Assembly: GCA_038245795.1 (NCBI GenBank)
Contig: JBBRSC010000114.1
Location: forward strand, 1 to 9,918
DNA length: 9,918 nucleotides
Origin: JBBRSC01 sp038245795
GTDB taxonomy: Bacteria > Actinomycetota > Acidimicrobiia > Acidimicrobiales > Microtrichaceae
Direction: 5' to 3'
Under the pieces are notes generated by a model. The model was given only the letters and a program-made list of their open reading frames with translations. It made no database searches and had not been told where the DNA came from. Both the position numbers and the translations under genes were made by a program. Below, piece by piece: positions 1 through 4,630 of this stretch (position 1 is the stretch's first letter; each line of letters opens with the position of its first letter).

Positions 1-476
1 AGTACATCCCTTCGGTGAACGCCGGCATCCAGGAAGCCATGAGCAATGGTGTGCTCGCTGGCTTCCCGACTGTGGACATCAAAGTCCAGCTGGTGGACGG
101 CAAGTATCACGACGTCGACTCCTCGGAGATGGCGTTCAAGATCGCTGGCATCCAGGCGTTCAAGGAAGCCGCCCGCAAGGCGACTCCCGTGTTGCTCGAA
201 CCGATCATGGCCGTGGAGGTCGTGACCCCCGAGGACTACATGGGCGACGTGATCGGTGACCTCAACAGTCGACGTGGCAAGGTCGGCGCCATGGAGCAGC
301 GGGGCAACAACCGAGTCGTCACCGCCGAGGTACCACTGTCGGAGATGTTCGGTTATTCCACCGATCTCCGATCCAAGACGCAGGGCCGTGCGAATTACTC
401 GATGCAGTTCCACAGCTACCAGCAGACCCCCAGAAACGTGCAGGAAGAGATCGTCAACCGGATCACCGGTCAGTAG
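1..476 (+). CDS. fusA: Elongation factor G (EF-G), C-terminal part, 5' truncated by window edge
   Basis: EF-G is the GTPase that drives tRNA-mRNA translocation on the ribosome. Only the last 157 codons are present; the open frame begins at base 3 and reads in from outside the window, ending at TAG 474-476. What is seen is the end of domain IV and domain V. Recognisable stretches are SVNAGIQEAM, the EPIMAVEVVTPEDYMGDVIGDLNSR block typical of the start of domain V (given here only as landmarks EPIMAVEVV and GDVIGDLNSRRG), and GYSTDLRSKTQGR near the C terminus. The GTPase domain is not in the window, so catalytic residues cannot be checked. Codons end mostly in C or G, as in most genes here. tuf follows after 75 nt, the usual str-operon order, so rpsL and rpsG may lie upstream. 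Identification is secure. Confidence 0.97.
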   Translation, partial: YIPSVNAGIQEAMSNGVLAGFPTVDIKVQLVDGKYHDVDSSEMAFKIAGIQAFKEAARKATPVLLEPIMAVEVVTPEDYMGDVIGDLNSRRGKVGAMEQRGNNRVVTAEVPLSEMFGYSTDLRSKTQGRANYSMQFHSYQQTPRNVQEEIVNRITGQ

Positions 477-483
477 ATCCCCC

Positions 484-530
484 GCCCGTCAGCATCAACA
501 CCCCCACCACCATCAACTACCCGAACAAGT
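484..530 (+). other. C-rich, G-poor fusA-tuf spacer
   Basis: The spacer between fusA and tuf is strikingly C-rich and nearly lacks G until the tuf ribosome binding site. It should be unstructured as RNA. Such C>G tracts resemble Rho-loading (rut) sequence but may simply keep the tuf translation start accessible. No promoter is evident in it. Function is inference. Confidence 0.3.
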
Positions 531-537
531 TTTGAGA

Positions 538-545
538 AGAAGGAG
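538..545 (+). promoter_or_regulatory. Ribosome binding site of tuf
   Basis: AGAAGGAG lies 6 nt before the ATG at 552 and is a near-ideal anti-16S match, fitting the very high expression expected of EF-Tu. It fixes the tuf start. Confidence 0.8.
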
Positions 546-551
546 CCTTCG

Positions 552-1739
552 ATGGCGAAAGTGAAGTTTGAGCGTACGAAGCCGCATGTGAATGTGGGGA
601 CGATGGGTCATATTGATCATGGGAAGACGACGTTGACGGCGGCGATTACGAAGACGTTGGCGGATCGGGTTCCGGGGAACACGTTTACGGAGTTCGCGAA
701 TATTGATAAGGCTCCTGAGGAGCGTGAGCGTGGGATCACGATCAATGTGTCTCATGTTGAGTATGAGACGGCTGCTCGTCATTATGCGCATGTTGATATG
801 CCTGGGCACGCGGATTACATCAAGAACATGATTACTGGTGCTGCTCAGGTGGATGGGGCGATTTTGGTGGTGGCTGCGACGGATGGTCCGATGCCTCAGA
901 CGCGTGAGCATGTGGTGTTGGCGAAGCAGGTTGGGGTGCCGGCGATTGTTGTGGCGTTGAACAAGGTGGACATGGTTGATGATGAGGAGTTGTTGGAGTT
1001 GGTGGAGCTCGAGGTGAGGGAGTTGTTGTCGGAGTATGAGTTTGATGGTGATGGGTGTCCGGTGGTGCATGTGTCGGCGTTGAAGGCGTTGGAGGGAGAT
1101 TCGGCTGCTCAGGACAAGATCATGGAGTTGATGGACGCGGTTGATACGTATGTGCCGGAGCCGTTGCGTGAGGTCGATAAGCCGTTCTTGATGCCGATTG
1201 AGGATGTGTTCACGATCACGGGTCGTGGGACGGTTGTGACGGGCAAGGTTGAGCAGGGCAAGGTTCATACGGGCGACGAGGTTGAGATCATTGGGTTGCG
1301 TGATACTCAGAAGACGACGTGTACGGGTGTTGAGATGTTCCGGAAGTTGTTGGATGAGGGCCAGGCTGGGGACAATATTGGTGCGTTGTTGCGTGGGATC
1401 GATAAGGAGAACGTGCAGCGGGGTCAGGTGTTGGCGAAGCCGGGGTCGATTACGCCTCATACCGATTTTGAGGCTGAGGTGTACATTTTGACGAAGGAAG
1501 AGGGTGGGCGTCATAAGCCGTTCTTCACGAATTATCGGCCTCAGTTTTATTTCCGGACGACGGATGTGACGGGTTCGGTGTCGTTGCCTTCGGGGACGGA
1601 GATGTGTATGCCGGGTGATAACACGGCGATGTCGGTGGAGTTGATTGCTCCGATCGCGATGGATGAGGGTTTGCGGTTCGCGATTCGTGAGGGTGGCCGC
1701 ACGGTTGGTGCTGGTCGGGTCGTCAAGATCGTGAAGTAG
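552..1739 (+). CDS. tuf: Elongation factor Tu (EF-Tu)
   Basis: EF-Tu carries aminoacyl-tRNA to the ribosomal A site as a GTP complex. The 395-residue product is the full family length. GTPase motifs are visible: P-loop GHIDHGKT at 19-26, switch I RGIT with Thr63, DMPGH at 82-86 with catalytic His86, NKVD at 137-140 and SAL at 175-177. Domains 2 and 3 follow at roughly 215-300 and 305-395, ending GRTVGAGRVVKIVK. The usual DCPGH (DAPGH in mycobacteria) is DMPGH here. A strong Shine-Dalgarno supports the ATG. Codon use is unlike the neighbours: almost all codons end in G or T (Leu nearly always TTG, Val GTG/GTT, Ala GCG/GCT), while fusA, nusG and the ribosomal genes prefer C. The G+T-rich character begins at the start codon and continues into the 3' UTR. 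The gene is closed by a hairpin at 1800-1845. Confidence 0.98.
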   Translation: MAKVKFERTKPHVNVGTMGHIDHGKTTLTAAITKTLADRVPGNTFTEFANIDKAPEERERGITINVSHVEYETAARHYAHVDMPGHADYIKNMITGAAQVDGAILVVAATDGPMPQTREHVVLAKQVGVPAIVVALNKVDMVDDEELLELVELEVRELLSEYEFDGDGCPVVHVSALKALEGDSAAQDKIMELMDAVDTYVPEPLREVDKPFLMPIEDVFTITGRGTVVTGKVEQGKVHTGDEVEIIGLRDTQKTTCTGVEMFRKLLDEGQAGDNIGALLRGIDKENVQRGQVLAKPGSITPHTDFEAEVYILTKEEGGRHKPFFTNYRPQFYFRTTDVTGSVSLPSGTEMCMPGDNTAMSVELIAPIAMDEGLRFAIREGGRTVGAGRVVKIVK

Positions 1740-1799
1740 TCGACGATTGCGGGTCTGGTGGTTGTCGTTGCGGCACGCTGGGTTCGGGGTTCGGGGTGT

Positions 1800-1857
1800 G
1801 TTCTGGTCGTTGTGAGTTCCTTCGGGATCACACAACGACCAGAACCCGTTTTCGGGT
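1800..1857 (+). terminator. tuf terminator: long hairpin with UUCG tetraloop
   Basis: A perfect 15-bp inverted repeat (1800-1814 with 1831-1845, starting GTTCTGGTCG) encloses a short extra stem TCC/GGA (1818-1820, 1825-1827) closed by the ultra-stable C(UUCG)G tetraloop at 1821-1824. CCCG-TTTT-CGGG (1845-1856) follows, giving a short T run at 1849-1852 and a second mini-hairpin. It lies 60 nt after the tuf stop and just before a promoter-like sequence for rpmG, so it most likely ends the fusA-tuf transcript. The poor U-tract is common in high-GC actinobacterial terminators. Confidence 0.75.
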
Positions 1858-1873
1858 GTGCGCCCACTCTGAG

Positions 1874-1903
1874 TTGGAGCCGGGTTCACCAGAGCCCTAC
1901 GAT
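1874..1903 (+). promoter_or_regulatory. Putative sigma70-type promoter for rpmG
   Basis: TTGGAG (1874-1879), an 18-nt spacer and TACGAT (1898-1903) make a plausible -35/-10 pair, predicting a start near 1910 and a leader of about 40 nt before rpmG. It lies directly after the tuf terminator, where a new promoter would be needed. The same -10, TACGAT, recurs in the second rpoB promoter. Sequence match only. Confidence 0.45.
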
Positions 1904-1949
1904 CTGCCGGTCAGCGGCCGAGTTGTCCGCCGAGCATCGAGGAACGAAC

Positions 1950-2111
1950 ATGTCATCTGACAAGCGAGTGCATGTCACGCTGGAGTGCACCGAGTGCAAG
2001 CGACGCAACTACATCACGACGAAGTCCAAGGTCAACGACCGCGAACGTATCGAGATGAAGAAGTACTGCAAGTGGGACAAGACCCACACCATGCACAAGG
2101 AAACCCGCTGA
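1950..2111 (+). CDS. rpmG: 50S ribosomal protein L33
   Basis: L33 is a small zinc-ribbon protein of the large ribosomal subunit near the E site. The 53-residue product has family length and the typical blocks CTECKRRNY, TTKSKVNDRERIEMKKY and the HKETR end. The first cysteine pair is present (Cys13, Cys16), but the second is only half kept: Cys40 is followed by Lys-Trp-Asp43 in place of a CxxC. Zinc binding is thus uncertain, and the protein may be an intermediate toward the zinc-free (C-minus) type. The ATG at 1950 has GAGG at 1939-1942, 7 nt upstream; the frame is open further upstream, but that reading runs through the terminator and has no ribosomal-protein similarity. The zinc-independent alternative suggests a second, fully Cys-bearing rpmG may exist elsewhere in the genome (inference). 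Confidence 0.95.
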   Translation: MSSDKRVHVTLECTECKRRNYITTKSKVNDRERIEMKKYCKWDKTHTMHKETR

Positions 2112-2125
2112 CCTGACGGTTCGCG

Positions 2126-2158
2126 TGGCCGACCCCACGCTCGTGGGCGTCGGTGCCA
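2126..2158 (+). terminator. Possible terminator or attenuator hairpin after rpmG
   Basis: CCCACG-CT-CGTGGG (2134-2147) extends outward through GAC/GTC with a one-base bulge and then CC/GG and GG/CC, giving a stable GC-rich stem 15 nt after the rpmG stop. No U-tract follows, so termination is uncertain; it could instead stabilise the 3' end or attenuate read-through into the sigma factor gene. Confidence 0.45.
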
Positions 2159-2205
2159 CTTGTGTCGGCCCCCCTGGCCGGTACCCTCGTTCGCATCGTG
2201 CTGAT

Positions 2206-2214
2206 TGGTAACGA
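2206..2214 (+). promoter_or_regulatory. Possible extended -10 box giving a leaderless sigma-factor mRNA
   Basis: TGG-TAACGA at 2206-2214 resembles an extended -10 element whose +1 would fall at or next to the ATG at 2221. No Shine-Dalgarno is visible before that ATG, as expected for a leaderless transcript. No convincing -35 was found. Tentative. Confidence 0.3.
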
Positions 2215-2220
2215 AACGCG

Positions 2221-2805
2221 ATGAGTCCGGGTCCAACCCCGTCGACAGACGACACGTCCCCGTCGGGAGGTGTCGACGAACTCGCCGCGCTCGCCATCGC
2301 CGCTCGTGATGGGGACCGAGACGCGTTCGAGGAACTGGTTCGTCGGACGACCAACAGCACGTACACGCTGGCCCTCCGGTTGACCAACAACGAGGAAGAC
2401 GCGCGTGACGTGGTGCAGGAAACGTACCTCCGGGCCTACCGGGGATTGAAGAACTACCGAGGGGACGCCGCCTTCACGACGTGGCTGTACCGGATCTGCG
2501 CGAACTGCTCCTCGACATTTCTCACCACCCGCGGTCGACATCGACACTCCGATTTCGCCGATGTCGAACGGCAGAGCGAGGCCTCCGAGCTGAAGGATCA
2601 GGTCGCCGACGCATTGGCTGAACTTCCACCGCGACTGCGAGCGGTGATCGTGCTCCGGGATGTCTACGACCTGCCACACGACGCAATTGCGGCTGAGCTG
2701 GGGATCTCGGTGTCGGCCGCCAAGGTCCGTCTTCACCGTGCACGACATAAACTTCGCACGCAGATCTTCCCCGAACTGGATGAGATCGATGTCCGTGCGA
2801 TGTGA
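2221..2805 (+). CDS. ECF-type RNA polymerase sigma factor (sigma70 family, RpoE/SigW-like)
   Basis: Alternative sigma factor that would direct RNA polymerase to a stress or envelope regulon. The 194-residue product has the two-domain ECF plan. Sigma-2 spans about 34-100, with AFEELVRRT, DARDVVQETYLRAYRGL and the AFTTWLYRI block of regions 2.3-2.4. Sigma-4 spans about 128-180, with LPPRLRAVIVLRDVYDL and a helix-turn-helix around DAIAAELGISVSAAKVRLHRAR. There is no region 1.1 or 3, and no SnoaL-like extension. The first 25 residues are Pro/Ser/Thr/Asp-rich and probably disordered. A CANC pair (Cys93, Cys96) lies in region 2.4. The ATG at 2221 lacks a clear ribosome binding site. The 3' end overlaps the downstream anti-sigma gene by 17 nt, which implies translational coupling and a cognate pair. 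The exact ECF group and target promoters cannot be told from sequence. Confidence 0.93.
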   Translation: MSPGPTPSTDDTSPSGGVDELAALAIAARDGDRDAFEELVRRTTNSTYTLALRLTNNEEDARDVVQETYLRAYRGLKNYRGDAAFTTWLYRICANCSSTFLTTRGRHRHSDFADVERQSEASELKDQVADALAELPPRLRAVIVLRDVYDLPHDAIAAELGISVSAAKVRLHRARHKLRTQIFPELDEIDVRAM

Positions 2806-3160
2806 CGAGTTGGCGTATCGCCTAGCCGAGGTCGCCGACGGGAGTCACACGCTTCCGCTGGCCCATCAACGGCACGTCTCGCAGTGCCTCCGGTGCCAGG
2901 CCGAGCTCGTGCAATACCGAAAGTTGCTCCGGGCGATGCGAGCGCTGCGTACCGAGGTGCTGGAACCGGCACCCGGCCTCGTGAGCGATGTCCTGGCGCA
3001 CATCGAGGCGGTCGGGGAGCGGACCGCGATTCGTTCCCTGATCACCAATCACCGCGCCGCCTACTTGGGCGGTTTGGCGGCGGCCACTGCGGCTGGCGCA
3101 GCCGGGGCCATTCTGGTTGCTTCTCGCAAGAGTCGCGGCCGGGTTCGTCTTGCCTCGTGA
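2789..3160 (+). CDS. Membrane-anchored zinc-type (ZAS) anti-sigma factor
   Basis: Predicted to hold the preceding ECF sigma inactive at the membrane until a signal releases it. The 123-residue product begins with a cytosolic ZAS domain: HVSQCLRC at 29-36 is the HxxxCxxC signature (His29, Cys33, Cys36), and Cys5 sits at the spacing of the fourth zinc ligand in RsrA and ChrR. A helical linker (about 38-85) leads to one transmembrane segment at about 91-112 (AAYLGGL...GAILVA), followed by a basic Arg/Lys-rich tail, so the N terminus should be inside and the short tail outside, or the tail may be held inside by its charge. ATG 2789 is chosen; ATG 2780 is in frame and adds three residues (MRS). 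The gene overlaps the sigma stop by 17 nt. No long periplasmic sensor domain is present, so direct sensing of redox or zinc by the Cys/His cluster is possible (inference). Family call is good; the signal is unknown. Confidence 0.85.
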   Translation: MSVRCDELAYRLAEVADGSHTLPLAHQRHVSQCLRCQAELVQYRKLLRAMRALRTEVLEPAPGLVSDVLAHIEAVGERTAIRSLITNHRAAYLGGLAAATAAGAAGAILVASRKSRGRVRLAS

Positions 3161-3171
3161 TGGGAACTAGC

Positions 3172-3202
3172 TTGGAGGGCACGACCTCTGCCCCGGTAGG
3201 CT
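3172..3202 (+). promoter_or_regulatory. Putative promoter for tRNA-Trp-secE-nusG
   Basis: TTGGAG (3172-3177) and TAGGCT (3197-3202) are separated by 19 nt, predicting a start near 3209, about 9 nt before the mature tRNA 5' end. The -35 is the same hexamer as in the rpmG promoter candidate. The spacer is longer than ideal, so confidence is modest. Confidence 0.35.
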
Positions 3203-3217
3203 GTCGTGTTTCAACCG

Positions 3218-3290
3218 AGGGCAGTGGCTCAATTGGTAGAGCTCCGGTCTCCAAAACCGGCGGTTGGGGGTTCGAGTCCCTCCTGCCCTG
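3218..3290 (+). tRNA. trnW: tRNA-Trp, anticodon CCA
   Basis: A complete 73-nt cloverleaf: acceptor AGGGCAG (3218-3224) pairs with CTGCCCT (3283-3289), discriminator G3290; D stem GCTC/GAGC (3227-3230, 3239-3242); anticodon stem CCGGT/ACCGG (3244-3248, 3256-3260) around loop CTCCAAA with anticodon CCA at 3251-3253; variable loop CGGTT; T stem GGGGG/CCCTC with loop TTCGAGT (3271-3277), including one G-U pair. G at the discriminator and the CCA anticodon are tryptophan identity elements. The 3' CCA is not encoded and must be added, as is usual in Actinobacteria. It lies 54 nt before secE, the common actinobacterial placement, and is probably processed from a trnW-secE-nusG transcript. Confidence 0.98.
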
Positions 3291-3344
3291 CTCGATGGAT
3301 TGGCCCTGTCCGGGGTTCCGGAAGAGTTCGTACGAGGTGACCTC

Positions 3345-3707
3345 ATGGCAATGAATCGTGAACAGAAGCGAGCCGCCCAGCGGCAGGGATTGGCGGGCGC
3401 CGACGGCACGCCGGTTGCGACGCGCGACCGCAAGGCGCCTCAACAACGCCTGAAGGAGGACCGCACCTCGCCGAAGCAGTTCGTGGCCGAGGTCGTGTCA
3501 GAGCTCCGCAAGACCTCGTGGCCGACCCGCAGCGAGACCATTCGGCTGGCATTGATCGTCTTCGCCGCCATCGTGGTGTTGACCACGTTCATCTTCTTCA
3601 TCGACTTGGGATTCGGCGAGTTCTTCGACCGACTCTTCAAGACCACCACCCCCACCAAGAGCGCCGGGCTTCTGCTGTTTGCCCTGCCGACGAGAGATCG
3701 CACATGA
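3345..3707 (+). CDS. secE: Preprotein translocase subunit SecE
   Basis: SecE clamps and stabilises SecY in the SecYEG protein channel of the cytoplasmic membrane. The 120-residue product is the short single-span form. A charged, probably disordered N-terminal part (1-42) is followed by the amphipathic helix and signature FVAEVVSELRKTSWPTRSE (46-64, with the conserved Trp-Pro at 59-60) and one transmembrane segment at about 67-87, then FGEFFDRLF. ATG 3345 (MAMNREQ) is chosen because GAGG at 3334-3337 lies 7 nt upstream; ATG 3351 is the alternative. A reading that starts farther upstream would run through the tRNA and is rejected. The last 20 residues (after FKTTT) hold a small hydrophobic patch SAGLLLFALP that is unusual for SecE, which normally ends soon after FDRLF. 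The stop TGA overlaps the nusG start as ATGA, so the two genes are translationally coupled. Confidence 0.95.
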   Translation: MAMNREQKRAAQRQGLAGADGTPVATRDRKAPQQRLKEDRTSPKQFVAEVVSELRKTSWPTRSETIRLALIVFAAIVVLTTFIFFIDLGFGEFFDRLFKTTTPTKSAGLLLFALPTRDRT

Positions 3708-4462
3708 GCATGACCGACGACACCAATGACACCCTCGAGATCGAGGTCGTGGCAACCGACGATGTCGTGGCAACCGACGACGTCGTGGCAACCGACGATG
3801 TCGTGGCAACCGACGACGTCGTGGCAACCGACGACGCGGCCGTTCCGCTCGAGGACGGCGTGCTCGACGAGGATGCGTTCCTCGAGGCAGCGGCTCCCAA
3901 GCCGGAGAGCCCCTACGACCGCCCCGGCAAGTGGTTCGTGCTGCACACTCAGTCGGGCTACGAGAACAAGGTGAAACAAAACCTCGAAGCGCGCTCCAAG
4001 TCCATGAACATGGAGCACAACATCTTGGAGATCGCCATCCCCCTCGAGGATGTCGTCGAGGTTCGGAACGGCAAGAAGGTCACCGTCCAGAAGAAGATGT
4101 TCCCCGGCTACCTCCTGCTCCGGTGTCATCTCAACGACGACTCCTGGTACGTGGTTCGCAACACTCCTGGTGTGACCGGCTTCGTGGGTGCTGCCAACAA
4201 GCCGTCGCCCCTTCCCCGCAAAGAGGTCGAGGCCTTCCTGTCGGTCAAGACCGAAGGTGAAGTGGAAGTCGCCAAGCGATCCAAGCCTCGCCTCGAGTAC
4301 GAAATGAACGAGACCGTCCGGGTCAAGGAAGGCCCATTCGCGGATTTCTCGGGCGAGATCGTCGAGATCAATGCCGACCAGCTCAAACTCAAGGTGCTCG
4401 TGAACATCTTCGGTCGCGAGACCCCGGTCGAGCTCGAGTTCAGCCAGGTCGCCAAGCTGTAG
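3704..4462 (+). CDS. nusG: Transcription termination/antitermination protein NusG
   Basis: NusG binds the RNA polymerase clamp, modulates pausing and Rho action, and can link polymerase to ribosomal protein S10. The 252-residue product has an NGN domain at about 76-185 (GKWFVLHTQSGYENKV, KMFPGYLLLR, WYVVRNTPGVTGFVG) and a KOW domain at about 203-252 (VRVKEGPFADFSGEIVEI, then NIFGRETPVELEF). Family members without extension are about 180 residues; the extra about 70 at the N terminus form an acidic, probably disordered arm. Inside it VVATDD is repeated five times (15-44), encoded by an 18-bp tandem repeat at 3746-3835. ATG 3704 overlaps the secE stop by 4 nt, with GAGAG 7 nt upstream; ATG 3710 is also in frame. 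N-terminal acidic extensions occur in other actinobacterial NusG proteins, but this perfect repeat looks recent. Confidence 0.97.
   Translation: MSMTDDTNDTLEIEVVATDDVVATDDVVATDDVVATDDVVATDDAAVPLEDGVLDEDAFLEAAAPKPESPYDRPGKWFVLHTQSGYENKVKQNLEARSKSMNMEHNILEIAIPLEDVVEVRNGKKVTVQKKMFPGYLLLRCHLNDDSWYVVRNTPGVTGFVGAANKPSPLPRKEVEAFLSVKTEGEVEVAKRSKPRLEYEMNETVRVKEGPFADFSGEIVEINADQLKLKVLVNIFGRETPVELEFSQVAKL
3746..3835 (+). repeat. 18-bp x 5 tandem repeat in the 5' part of nusG
   Basis: Five contiguous copies of GTCGTGGCAACCGACGAY encode (VVATDD)5. The only difference among copies is the last base: T, C, T, C, C in order. The alternation suggests that a 36-bp pair was duplicated. The unit keeps frame, so copy-number change would lengthen or shorten the NusG arm by six residues. 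Confidence 0.97.
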
Positions 4463-4480
4463 CTCGCGCTCACCTCGGTT

Positions 4481-4506
4481 GAAAAAGGCTCGGGCTTTTG
4501 CCCCGG
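4481..4506 (+). terminator. Weak terminator-like hairpin after nusG
   Basis: AAAAG (4483-4487) can pair with CTTTT (4495-4499), or alternatively GGGC (4492-4495) with GCCC (4500-4503) around TTTT. The two pairings exclude each other. It may be a weak or partial terminator, or a regulatory switch, between nusG and rplK. Evidence is limited to base pairing. Confidence 0.3.
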
Positions 4507-4589
4507 ACACCGTTGAGCGGCAATCATGTTCAGCCGCTGCTTGCGCTGACGGCGCATCCTCGCCGGCGCAACCTCGCAGCACCCGTTCT

Positions 4590-4606
4590 GCAGCATTACC
4601 TGCTGC
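4590..4606 (+). promoter_or_regulatory. Small hairpin in the rplK leader
   Basis: GCAGCA (4590-4595) pairs perfectly with TGCTGC (4601-4606) across the loop TTACC, 24 nt before the rplK ATG. In many bacteria L1 represses rplK-rplA by binding an mRNA mimic of its 23S site; I cannot recognise that motif here with confidence, so this is only a structural note. No clear promoter is seen in the 168-nt nusG-rplK gap. Confidence 0.25.
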
Positions 4607-4630
4607 ACATCCACAGTAGAGAGACGTGAC

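Noticed and set aside
513..1889. 458-codon open frame on the minus strand opposite tuf
   Set aside because: It is an Arg/His/Asn/Leu-rich reading created by the G/T-ending codons of tuf; it runs through the terminator and has no domain character.
1861..1949. Possible tRNA or T-box upstream of rpmG (GGGTTCACCAGAGCCC resembles a T arm)
   Set aside because: No acceptor stem, anticodon arm or proper T loop can be drawn around it.
3264..3344. Upstream extension of SecE through the tRNA-Trp 3' half
   Set aside because: It overlaps a certain tRNA gene; ATG 3345 has a good ribosome binding site and a normal SecE N terminus.
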